Shown piece after piece: positions 1 to 7,788 of a stretch of 34,032 nucleotides of DNA (the first letter of the stretch is position 1; every line of letters starts with the position of its first letter). The notes below the pieces were generated by a model. The model searched no databases, was not told where the DNA came from, and saw nothing but the letters and a program-made list of their open reading frames with translations. The DNA is from Planctomycetota bacterium (GTDB taxonomy: Bacteria > Planctomycetota > Phycisphaerae > Sedimentisphaerales > Anaerohalosphaeraceae). The position numbers and the translations under genes were made by a program. The stretch spans positions 1-34,032 of the forward strand of contig JAGGWF010000201.1 of assembly GCA_021157685.1 (NCBI GenBank), given 5' to 3'.

Positions 1-30
1 AATAAACGACGATCCGGAGATATGGAATAT

Positions 31-1797
31 ATGGCAAAACTGGACCCGACCACAATGAAGGACTGGCAGATCGCCGAAGCAGCCGAAGAGAATATGAAGC
101 CGCTTTACCAACTTGCCCGCGATCTGGGACTGGCCTACGGCGAGTTGCTGCCGATGGGCGAAAAACTGGCCAAGCTGGATTATGCCAAGATCACCGAACG
201 ACTGCGACATGCCCCCACCGGACGGTATATCGATGTAACGGCGATCACGCCGACTCCCCTCGGCGAAGGAAAAACGACCACGACCATCGGGTTGGTTCAG
301 GGACTGAGAAAACTTGGCAAACGCGTTTGCGGGTGTATCCGCCAGCCCAGCGGCGGTCCAACATTCAACATCAAGGGCTCTGCCGCCGGCGGCGGACTGA
401 GCCAGTGTATCCCAATGGTTCCCTACTCAATCCGAATGACCGGGGACATCGAGTGCGTCACCAATGCTCACAATCTGGCCATGGTGGCGCTGACGGCGAG
501 AATGCAGCACGAACACAACTACGATAACGAGCGATTAGCCAAAATCGGCATTAAGCGACTGGATATCGACCCGGAGAATGTGCAGATTAAATGGGCGATC
601 GACTTTTGCGCCCAGGCCCTGCGAAATATCACTATCGGCAAAGGCGGCAAGATGGACGGGCTCGAAATGGAATCCGGCGCCCAAATTTCCGTGTCAAGCG
701 AAGTGATGGCAATTCTGGCGGTCGCGAAAAATCTTCGGGATCTGCGTGAGCGGATGTCAAAGATCGTGGTGGCCTATGACAAAAACGGTAACGAAGTCAC
801 CACCGCCGACCTCGAAGTCGATGGCGCTATGACCGCCTGGATGGTGGACGCGATCAACCCTAATCTGATTCAAACGATTGAGGGCCAGCCAATTCTTGTC
901 CACGCCGGTCCATTTGCCAATATCGCTATCGGCCAAAGCTCCATTATCGCCGATCTGGCGGCAACGAAACTGGCCGATTATGTCGTTACCGAAAGTGGAT
1001 TTGCCACTGATATCGGGTTTGAAAAGTTCTGGAACCTGAAGTGCCGGATGTCGGGTCTGAAACCGCATGCGGTCGTCATCGTCGCAACGGTGCGCGCCCT
1101 GAAAATGCACGGCGGCGGGCCGGAAGTTAAACCCGGTAAACCGCTCGCTAACGAATACACACAAGAAAATCTTGAACTACTCGAAAAGGGATGCGAAAAT
1201 CTCATCGCCCACATTGACATTGTCCGCAAGTCCGGCATCCGACCGATCGTCTGCATCAATAAGTTCTCTGCCGATACCGACGCAGAAGTAAAATTGGTTC
1301 GCCGCATCGCCGAAGAATACGGCGCTGAGGCGGCTGTCTCGGACCACTGGCTCAAAGGCGGCGAGGGCGCACTGGAACTGGCCGAGAAAGTCGCCGCCAT
1401 CGCACAGGAGGAAAAAGAGTTTAAGTATTTGTACGACCTGAAAATGCCGCTGGCTGAACGCATCGAAAAAATCGCCACGGAAATCTACGGCGCCAAAGGC
1501 GTGACCTATTCCGAAAAGGCATTGAAAAAAATCCAACAAATTGACCGTACGCCTGAAATGCGGGAACTGGGGATCTGCATGGCCAAAACGCACCTGAGCT
1601 TATCCCACGACCCCACACTCAAGGGCCGACCGACCGGCTGGGAACTGCCAATTCGCGATATTATGGTCTATGAAGGCGCCGGCTATATCGTCCCCATCGC
1701 CGGGGATATCAAGCTACTGCCGGGAACCGGGTCGAATCCGGCCTACCGTCGTATTGATGTCGATGTCAATACCGGAAAAGTGCAGGGGCTTTTCTAA
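31..1797 (+). CDS. fhs: Formate--tetrahydrofolate ligase
   Basis: ATP-dependent ligation of formate to tetrahydrofolate, giving 10-formyl-THF; cytoplasmic one-carbon metabolism and the methyl branch of the Wood-Ljungdahl pathway. The nucleotide-binding motif [12 protein letters not shown] lies near residue 75, followed by the family signature around [18 protein letters not shown]. The length of 588 residues fits the family and the sequence is intact to its stop. I chose the ATG at 31 over the in-frame ATG at 22 because GGAGA at 16-20 is 10 nt from the former and only 1 nt from the latter. folD, the next enzyme on the same cofactor, lies about 4.4 kb downstream on the same strand, separated by a transposase remnant and unrelated genes. 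Confidence 0.97.
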   Translation: MAKLDPTTMKDWQIAEAAEENMKPLYQLARDLGLAYGELLPMGEKLAKLDYAKITERLRHAPTGRYIDVTAITPTPLGEGKTTTTIGLVQGLRKLGKRVCGCIRQPSGGPTFNIKGSAAGGGLSQCIPMVPYSIRMTGDIECVTNAHNLAMVALTARMQHEHNYDNERLAKIGIKRLDIDPENVQIKWAIDFCAQALRNITIGKGGKMDGLEMESGAQISVSSEVMAILAVAKNLRDLRERMSKIVVAYDKNGNEVTTADLEVDGAMTAWMVDAINPNLIQTIEGQPILVHAGPFANIAIGQSSIIADLAATKLADYVVTESGFATDIGFEKFWNLKCRMSGLKPHAVVIVATVRALKMHGGGPEVKPGKPLANEYTQENLELLEKGCENLIAHIDIVRKSGIRPIVCINKFSADTDAEVKLVRRIAEEYGAEAAVSDHWLKGGEGALELAEKVAAIAQEEKEFKYLYDLKMPLAERIEKIATEIYGAKGVTYSEKALKKIQQIDRTPEMRELGICMAKTHLSLSHDPTLKGRPTGWELPIRDIMVYEGAGYIVPIAGDIKLLPGTGSNPAYRRIDVDVNTGKVQGLF

Positions 1798-1849
1798 ACA
1801 GTGGTTACCGGAGAGCTTTTTGGATAAGCCCGCATTTCTCAAGTAAACA

Positions 1850-1878
1850 GTGACAAATGAATTGAATTATGATAGTAT
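1850..1878 (+). promoter_or_regulatory. Candidate promoter of the IS transposase
   Basis: GTGACA (1850-1855), a 17-bp spacer and TAGTAT (1873-1878) stand just upstream of the transposase ATG at 1886. Five of six and four of six bases match the sigma70 consensus. Judged by eye. Confidence 0.35.
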
Positions 1879-1885
1879 AGAGCTT

Positions 1886-3270
1886 ATGGAGACCACTCAA
1901 GCCAGTTTTGACTATTCTGAATTGGAGAACCCAATGGGTGAAAGAAGCAAGGATGCTCTCGGGCTCGATTTTGACCGAAAATTGAAGGTCGAATTTCATG
2001 GAACCAAAGTCACCAACGATGCAAGTTTGTTAGCGTATCGAGAGTTGGATGAAGTCTTCGGATTGACGACAATGATAGAATCAGAACTCACAGATAGTCG
2101 AACAGGTAAGAATACCCAGCATGGACTTTTAGCATTGTTGCATCAGTCTGTTTACAGTCGGCTGGCTGGTTACGATGTAGTGATGCAGAGCGTATGTCCG
2201 TTGACCCTGCCATGCGTCAAGTTGTTGGCGGAAGAGCCAAAGAACGAACGGCAGCTTCAACAAGTTTGATGGGCCGATTTGAAACAGAGATACTGACCCA
2301 GCCCCCAAATATGGAGCTATTGAAAAATCTGTCAGGTCAATGGGTAGATAAGGTTCGCCAGCGAAAGTCACTCAAGCAGATTATCCTTGATATGGACAGT
2401 TCTGTCAGTCCAACCTATGGTAATCAGGAGGGCACTGCTTACAATGGATATTTTCAATGCACCTGTTATCACCCGCTGTTTTGTTTCAATCAGTTTGGTG
2501 ATATGGAGCAAGCTTCTCTTTGCAATGGAAACGTTCATAGTGCCGACAACTGGCAGAGTGTTTTGGAACCCATTATTGCCCGTTACCGATCCTCTGGCAT
2601 CCCGCGATTCTTTCGTGGTGATGCGGGCTTTGCAGATTCTGAGATTTATCGTTTTCTTGAATCTGAAGATTACTTCTATGCGATACGCCTAAAAGGTAAT
2701 AACATACTCCAAGGCCATATTACGCATCTATTGACTCGGCCTGTAGGTCGTTCACCGAATAAGCCGATTGTTGTGTATCATAGTTTTCGTTACAGGGCTG
2801 CCAGTTGGAGTATAGACCGCAGAGTGGTTGCTAAGATTGAATGGCACGCGGGAGAATTGTTTCCAAGAATAGGTTTCATTGTCACAAATCTTCGTTGGAA
2901 ACACAGCAATGTAGTAAAGTTTTACAACAAGCGTGGAACAGCAGAGCAATGGATCAAGGAAGGTAAATACGCCTTAAACTGGACACGGCTTTCGTGTCAT
3001 GATTTCGTTGATAATCAGGTTCGGCTCCAACTGTTTTCTCTGGCTTATAATCTTGGCAATTTCCTGAGACGTTTGGCTCTACCAAAGAGAGTACAGGAAT
3101 GGTCACTGCGAACACTCAGGGTAAAACTGATTAAGATCGGAGCTAAAGTTGTCAAGCATTCAAGGTATGTGATATTTCAGATAGCAGAGGTGTTGGTTTC
3201 AAAAAGGTTGTTCCATGAAATCCTTGAATGTATCCATCAATTAAAACCTGTGCCCAATGGATATGGCTAA
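1886..3270 (+). pseudogene. IS1380-family transposase, frameshifted
   Basis: The N-terminal half reads in one frame from ATG 1886 (METTQASFDYSE..., with the typical KVTNDASLLAYRELDEVFGL region). The rest reads in another frame from about 2180 (DAERMSVDPAMRQVVGGRA..., then MGRFETE). Family members have GYEDVNDAxR at the junction; here the DNA at about 2168-2190 gives GYDV and then shifts, so one base, or one codon plus one base, is missing. All three candidate catalytic acidic residues lie in the second frame: Asp in ILDMDSS, Asp in RGDAGFA and Glu in the GTAEQWIKEGKYAL region. The joined protein would be about 460 residues, normal for the family. A programmed frameshift is not known to me for this family and no slippery run is visible, so I read it as inactivated; a sequencing error is the alternative. 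Confidence 0.85.
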
Positions 3271-3621
3271 TGATAAGAATTGCTGAAAAACTTGGAGTTA
3301 TGAAGGTGCGAGCGGTCGCGGTTTGTGCAAAAGTAGGTTTTAGCAGAAAGGTGGGGCATAAGAAGCCAATTGTTCCTGCCAATTTCCAATAAAACCATAT
3401 CGAAAACGAAAATCCTTGATAGTTTAAGGTGGATTTGGTAAGATTGCAGGTGTATAGGAGACAGTTGTGCTTTTTAGACCAGACTCATACATTAAATGGG
3501 AAATGTCAGGTAGAATACATTTTGACCAAAATCAAAGGGACTTAAAATGTGGTTAAATAGAAGAAGCACTTTTTTTGAGTACATCACAGAAGTCTTTAAG
3601 TACTCAGACAAGGAGAGAGAA
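3271..3621. other. Intergenic region between IS remnant and beta-helix gene
   Basis: About 350 bp with no gene I can support. A 30-codon open frame from ATG 3300 (ends at 3392) has no ribosome-binding site or recognisable product. Two sigma70-like candidates occur: TTGATA-17-TAAGAT (3416-3444) and TTGTGC-17-TACATT (3465-3493); either could serve the downstream gene. The right border of the IS should lie here but I could not place it. Confidence 0.5.
3416..3444 (+). promoter_or_regulatory. Candidate promoter for the beta-helix protein
   Basis: TTGATA (3416-3421), 17-bp spacer, TAAGAT (3439-3444). It would give a leader of roughly 170 nt. A second candidate at 3465-3493 is nearly as good, so the assignment is uncertain. 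Confidence 0.3.
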
Positions 3622-5373
3622 ATGTCCGCCAAAATGAAGCAAATGCTGATCACAGTTATTCTGATCTGTATGGGCCTCTTAATTTCCGATGCAAGTGCCA
3701 TGAAATTAACTCTATCCGATAAAGGTTTAATGCTACTTAATGAATATTCGCCTCACATGTCCGGTATCAAGGCAACGATATTGGAAAAAAGATACATTGA
3801 GGGAGTCGGCGTTGAGTTTGATATATACTTCCCTGGAAATGAAGAACTGGAGAATAGTATATATTACGTATTTTCCCCAGAAGGGACTGAAGAAGTATTT
3901 AAGGGGGTCGATGTTGCCTCCTGTGATGCATTTGAATTAAAGTTTACGATCGTTGCTGTTGACGGAAGCACTTCTGAGGAGAACACAGGTATTCTTATAG
4001 TTGGTGCCCACATGGGTGGTGCTTATCGACCGGAAGCCATATCGCTTGGTGAAATCCAGCCTAACACAGCCGTCTCCACGACTCCGATGGATACAGACAA
4101 GGTTTTCAGGGCAGGCTTTACAGCGCACATGTTAACCAAAAAAGGGTGGAAGCCAAACGGAACGACCGTAACATTGCTTATTGAACCTGCTTCTAAAGAT
4201 GGTATCCTAGTGCCATTGGATGATCCAAGCGAAATAATCGAGCCAACAAGCGGCATAATTTATGTTGATTCCAATGCCTCCGGTGCCGACAATGGCTCAA
4301 GCTGGACTGACGCATTTAAATATCTTCAGGACGGCCTTCATAGTGCATCTGAGGGAGACAAAATATGGGTTGCAGATGGGACATATAAACCGGATCAGGG
4401 CGAAAATAAAAAGAAAGGTGATAAAAGCCTTTCTTTTGTACTTAAAAAGGGAGTCGCAATTTACGGAGGTTTTCCTCTTGGCGGAGGACCATGGGAGGAA
4501 CGCAATCGACCAGGCAATACGATATTAAGTGGTGATTTACAGGGCAATGATGCCGCCGGAGTCGAACTAAAAGAGAATCTTGATGACAAAACACGAAGTG
4601 ACAACAGTTATCATGTAGTATCAGCCAGCGGAACAAATTTTGATACCATATTGGACGGATTTGTCATTATTGGTGGAAACGCTAAAGGACCTTCACAGAG
4701 CAGTTTTCACAAGGGGGGAGGACTCTATTTCAAATCCGGTAGTCTGACAGTATCAAACTGTGTGTTTAAGTTAAATTGCGGATTCTTTGGCGGAGCAGTG
4801 TGCAATCGAGATGGCAATCCGTTGATGTTTAACTGTAATTTTTCTAAGGATATGGGCGGGGCTGTTTATAGTTCGAAAGGAAGCCCGTTGATTTATAATT
4901 GTGTGTTCATTTTAAATCACGCCAAAGAAAAAGGGGGTGCCATATATAATGAATATAACAGCCCCATAATCACGAACTGTACCTTTTTCAGAAATATTGC
5001 ATATGCCGGTGGAGGTATCTATTGCGAAAAGAGTACTCCGATAGTCAATAATTGCATCCTCTGGGATAATAGCAGTCGATATGGAAAACTTGAACCATCC
5101 CAAATATATGCTGTTGAAGCGACTGTTGGCTATTCATGTATTCAAGGGCTTACAGAGAGTTTACAAGGAAATAACAATACGGAGCTCGACCCGGAATTTT
5201 TGGATGCAGAAAATAACATTTTTGATCTAAAAAAAGATTCACCCTGTGTCGACGCCGGTGATAATGGTTCATTGCCGCCAGAGCTGAATGTTGACATTGA
5301 TGGTACGGCGAGGTTAAAAGATGGCAACAATGATGGTACCGTTCAAATAGATATCGGTGCACAGGAATTTTAG
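3622..5373 (+). CDS. Secreted right-handed beta-helix protein
   Basis: Function unknown; likely exported and cell-surface or polysaccharide associated. The ATG at 3622 follows AGGAGA (3611-3616) by 5 nt and begins a classic signal peptide (MSAKMKQ, hydrophobic ITVILICMGLLI, cleavage after SDASA near residue 26), so I prefer it to the upstream in-frame ATG at 3547. Residues 27-205 look like a beta-rich domain. From about residue 212 a beta-helix begins (YVDSNASGADNGSSWTDAF), with short repeated turns of the GGGLYFKSG / GGAVYSSKGSP / GGAIYNEYNSP / GGGIYCEKSTP type. The tail DIDGTARLKDG...IDIGAQEF is common in planctomycete beta-helix proteins. No PEP-CTERM or other anchor is seen. The gene is AT-richer than fhs and folD. 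Confidence 0.85.
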   Translation: MSAKMKQMLITVILICMGLLISDASAMKLTLSDKGLMLLNEYSPHMSGIKATILEKRYIEGVGVEFDIYFPGNEELENSIYYVFSPEGTEEVFKGVDVASCDAFELKFTIVAVDGSTSEENTGILIVGAHMGGAYRPEAISLGEIQPNTAVSTTPMDTDKVFRAGFTAHMLTKKGWKPNGTTVTLLIEPASKDGILVPLDDPSEIIEPTSGIIYVDSNASGADNGSSWTDAFKYLQDGLHSASEGDKIWVADGTYKPDQGENKKKGDKSLSFVLKKGVAIYGGFPLGGGPWEERNRPGNTILSGDLQGNDAAGVELKENLDDKTRSDNSYHVVSASGTNFDTILDGFVIIGGNAKGPSQSSFHKGGGLYFKSGSLTVSNCVFKLNCGFFGGAVCNRDGNPLMFNCNFSKDMGGAVYSSKGSPLIYNCVFILNHAKEKGGAIYNEYNSPIITNCTFFRNIAYAGGGIYCEKSTPIVNNCILWDNSSRYGKLEPSQIYAVEATVGYSCIQGLTESLQGNNNTELDPEFLDAENNIFDLKKDSPCVDAGDNGSLPPELNVDIDGTARLKDGNNDGTVQIDIGAQEF

Positions 5374-5697
5374 TTCGGGCTGTTTTAAAATAACACCTCA
5401 GTATTTAAAAATCGTAAATGGGAAATTCTTGCTACCGTGTTTGTTCGTAACACAAATTGGCGATGTTGATTAAGCCAACCTTGAAATTCTTTAACTCCTA
5501 AAGGACTGTAATCAACAGTTGCAGGTCAACTGCTGTTATCTCTTTAATTGAACTCTGTTGCTTTATCCAATCAGGGGATTGTGCGATAAGTGAAAAAGAA
5601 TCCTCAAAACTCTCTTGCTAAGTGCATATACAATAGATAGCATAAGCGTGTCGCGCTATTAAAAAAGGGATTGTTGTTTTCTTGAAAGGATGCAAAA
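5374..5697. other. Intergenic region, no gene seen
   Basis: About 320 bp of AT-rich sequence with frequent stops in all frames. No convincing terminator follows the beta-helix gene. The only sign of function is AAAGGA at about 5683-5690, the likely ribosome-binding site of the next gene. Confidence 0.5.
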
Positions 5698-6069
5698 ATG
5701 AATGAAACCTCTGTTCAATACGATGTTAGTTCCGGAGGCCCTCCGGCCATTGTCATGGTTATTTATCTGGCAATCGTTCTGTTGATGATTGTTTCGATGT
5801 GGAAAGTTTTCACCAAAGCCGGCCAACCGGGCTGGGCCTGTATTGTTCCAATCTACAATATAATCGTCATGCTTCAAATCGCCGGCAAACCGCTTTGGTG
5901 GATTATCCTTTTCTTTATTCCAATCGCCAATATCATCATTCCTATCATGGTGAATATCGCGATCGCTGAGAAATTCGGAAAAGGTGCTGGTTTTGGAATT
6001 GGCCTTACATTTTTGGGATTCATTTTCTTCCCAATTCTCGCATTCAGTGATGCCCAATACTCTGGCTAA
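5698..6069 (+). CDS. Small integral membrane protein, DUF5684-like
   Basis: 123 residues with three to four hydrophobic segments: about 16-36 (AIVMVIYLAIVLLMIVSMW), 48-60, 66-88 (LWWIILFFIPIANIIIPIMV) and 98-115. The conserved pattern KAGQPGWACIVPIYNI, then GKPLWWIILFFIP, then FGKGAGFGIGLTFLGFIFFPILAFSDAQY is what I recall for DUF5684, often annotated as signal-peptidase-I-like although no peptidase residues are present. The role is unknown. It has its own likely terminator at 6106-6139 and appears to be a single-gene unit between the beta-helix gene and folD. Confidence 0.8.
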   Translation: MNETSVQYDVSSGGPPAIVMVIYLAIVLLMIVSMWKVFTKAGQPGWACIVPIYNIIVMLQIAGKPLWWIILFFIPIANIIIPIMVNIAIAEKFGKGAGFGIGLTFLGFIFFPILAFSDAQYSG

Positions 6070-6105
6070 CAATATCTTTTGCTTTTGATCAATATAGAAA
6101 TCATG

Positions 6106-6139
6106 GGCTGTGTTCCCTTTTGCGAACGCAGCCTGTTTT
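6106..6139 (+). terminator. Rho-independent terminator after the DUF5684-like gene
   Basis: GGCTGTGTTC (6106-6115), 8-nt loop, GAACGCAGCC (6124-6133): a 10-bp stem with one G-U pair, followed by TGTTTT. Confidence 0.75.
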
Positions 6140-6152
6140 CATTTAATTATTC

Positions 6153-6180
6153 TTGTCAAGCCAATATAATTCCATACAAT
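6153..6180 (+). promoter_or_regulatory. Promoter of folD
   Basis: TTGTCA (6153-6158), 16-bp spacer, TACAAT (6175-6180): five of six matches in each box. Transcription would start near 6187, leaving about 35 nt before the GTG start with its AGGAG. The promoter occupies what would be the 5' extension of the longer open frame, which supports the shorter start. Confidence 0.65.
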
Positions 6181-6221
6181 GGACAGCTCATGTGAACCCG
6201 AAATTTAGGAGATTTAAGATA

Positions 6222-7103
6222 GTGACGGCACAAATTATTGATGGAAAACAGGTCGCCGCGGAGATGCGGGCCGAACTGAAAGAAAAAGTTGCCGAACTGA
6301 AAACCCAGGGCGTTACGCCGGGGTTGGCTGTTGTGCTGGTCGGCGAGGACCCCGCGTCCAAGTCCTATGTAACCGCCAAAGAGCGGGCCTGCGAAGAAAT
6401 CGGCGTTTTCAGTAATGACAATCGATTGGTGGCTGACACCCAAGAAGAGGACCTGCTGGCATTGATCGACAAGCTCAACAAAGATCCTAAGATCAACGGT
6501 ATTCTCGTTCAGTTGCCGTTACCGAAGCACATCGATGAAGATAAAATCCTGCTGGCCATCGATCCGGCCAAAGATGTGGACGGCTTTCACCCGGTTAATG
6601 TCGGCAAAATGGTCGTCGGGCAGGACGCATTTTTGCCCTGTACGCCGCACGGCATCATTCAACTTTTGCTGCGGAGTAATGTCAAACTCGAAGGGGCCGA
6701 GGTGGTCATCGTCGGACGCAGTAATATCGTCGGCAAACCCTTAGCGAGTATGCTGATCCAGAAGTCCCCCACCGGCAACGCTACGGTGACGGTCTGTCAT
6801 ACCCGGACGAAGAACATGGCCGAACATGTCAAACGCGCGGATATTGTCATCGCCGCAGCAGGCTGGCCCAATACCATCACCGCCGACATGGTCAAAGACG
6901 GCGCCGTTGTGATCGATGTGGGCGTCAATCGCGTGGAAGACGCGACGAAGAAAAGAGGATACCGATTGGCCGGCGATGTGGATTTTGAAGCGGTTAAGGA
7001 AAAGGCCTCTTTGATCACACCCGTTCCCGGCGGCGTTGGTCCGATGACGATTACCATGCTGCTTTACAACACAGTTCAGTCCGCCGAAAAAACGCTTCAA
7101 TAA
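6222..7103 (+). CDS. folD: Methylene-THF dehydrogenase / methenyl-THF cyclohydrolase
   Basis: Bifunctional cytoplasmic enzyme interconverting 5,10-methylene-THF and 10-formyl-THF with NAD(P). I chose the GTG at 6222: AGGAG (6207-6211) is 10 nt upstream, the protein then begins MTAQIIDGKQVA as in the family, and a promoter lies in the region a longer frame would need. The length of 293 residues is normal. Visible motifs are SYVTAKERACEEIG with the catalytic Tyr and Lys spaced YxxxK, ILVQLPLPKHI, KDVDGFHPVNVGKM, CTPHGIIQLL, the dinucleotide-binding VIVGRSNIVGKP, and the C-terminal PVPGGVGPMTITMLL. It acts on the product of fhs; together they link formate and methylene-THF. It is probably monocistronic, with its own promoter and terminator. 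Confidence 0.97.
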   Translation: MTAQIIDGKQVAAEMRAELKEKVAELKTQGVTPGLAVVLVGEDPASKSYVTAKERACEEIGVFSNDNRLVADTQEEDLLALIDKLNKDPKINGILVQLPLPKHIDEDKILLAIDPAKDVDGFHPVNVGKMVVGQDAFLPCTPHGIIQLLLRSNVKLEGAEVVIVGRSNIVGKPLASMLIQKSPTGNATVTVCHTRTKNMAEHVKRADIVIAAAGWPNTITADMVKDGAVVIDVGVNRVEDATKKRGYRLAGDVDFEAVKEKASLITPVPGGVGPMTITMLLYNTVQSAEKTLQ

Positions 7104-7130
7104 ACCACCTCACAATCAACGACAAAACAA

Positions 7131-7169
7131 AAGCCCTTGTCGCACCTAAAAGTGACAGGGGTTTTTTTT
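7131..7169 (+). terminator. Rho-independent terminator after folD
   Basis: CCCTTGTC (7134-7141) pairs with GACAGGGG (7154-7161, one G-U pair), followed by eight T (7162-7169). Confidence 0.85.
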
Positions 7170-7182
7170 CTGCATAGCCCGG

Positions 7183-7785
7183 CTATCTGACATCTTCAAT
7201 GGGCTTGTCGTTGGGCAACAACGAAGGATCACCCTTTTCTTCCTCAACAGATTCATCCAGTGTCAATAGATAATCAATCTCCTTCTCTGAATCGCCGTCG
7301 AAGCAGTGGAGGGAATATTCCCCAAGAAAATTACACACCTTGGCTACGCCGGGGACGGCCAGTTTCTGCATCTTTTCCCGTGGACACAGCCAGTCTGCTT
7401 TGCCCTGCATCGAACACGGTGTAACACAAAACACCAGAATTAACAGGACGCATACTACATAGCCACAGAGAAAGCCCAGGACGATTGAGCCAACCTTGTC
7501 GAGCAGCATAGGGAAGTAGTCCCCTCTGTGCCGGAGAAGAAAGAACCCGGCAAATGTTTGCAGCAAACCAAAAATCAGCACAAACATCAAAAAAATGCTT
7601 GCGGCGGCATAATAACCGGAGTGTTCAAAACCGGGGCTGAAACTTAGCAGCAACGACACAGAAAGCACCGAAATAAAAACTGCAAACATGAGATTGAACA
7701 GGGTTGCGAACATTACATACAGCCCCTTTTTAAACCCCACAAAAGCGAACATCAAGCTCACAAGTATTATCAGCCACACCAACAT
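7183..7785 (-). CDS. CvpA-like membrane protein
   Basis: 200 residues with about four membrane segments: N-terminal (VWLIILVSLMFAFVGFKKGL), about 24-50, 60-86 and 99-121 (VGSIVLGFLCGYVVCVLLILVF). The first helix followed by GFKKGL, and the later GxxxGFLxGY helix, fit the CvpA (colicin V production) family. The soluble C-terminal tail of about 80 residues is acidic and ends in SVEEEKGDPSLLPNDKPIEDVR. It starts 3 nt after the stop of the GspE-like ATPase gene, so the two are almost certainly one transcript. The molecular role of CvpA homologues is unclear; the pairing suggests an envelope function. Confidence 0.7.
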   Translation of the reverse strand: MLVWLIILVSLMFAFVGFKKGLYVMFATLFNLMFAVFISVLSVSLLLSFSPGFEHSGYYAAASIFLMFVLIFGLLQTFAGFFLLRHRGDYFPMLLDKVGSIVLGFLCGYVVCVLLILVFCVTPCSMQGKADWLCPREKMQKLAVPGVAKVCNFLGEYSLHCFDGDSEKEIDYLLTLDESVEEEKGDPSLLPNDKPIEDVR

Positions 7786-7788
7786 AAT

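Larger units (their letters stand above)
1850..3270 (+). mobile_element. IS1380-type insertion sequence remnant, ends not resolved
   Basis: The stretch carries a single IS1380-type transposase gene, broken by a frameshift. I looked for terminal inverted repeats between the fhs stop and the transposase, and in the 250 bp after the transposase stop, and found no convincing pair. The coordinates therefore cover only the promoter and coding part; the true element probably extends some tens of bases on each side. It sits directly downstream of fhs, in sequence that is AT-richer than fhs. Confidence 0.6.

Noticed and set aside
1798-3500. Terminal inverted repeats and target duplication of the IS
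   Set aside because: The best candidate pairing matched only about 8 of 13 bases, not better than chance in AT-rich sequence.
6153-6221. Longer folD start
   Set aside because: The extension would cover the folD promoter, and the GTG at 6222 has AGGAG and a family-like N-terminus.
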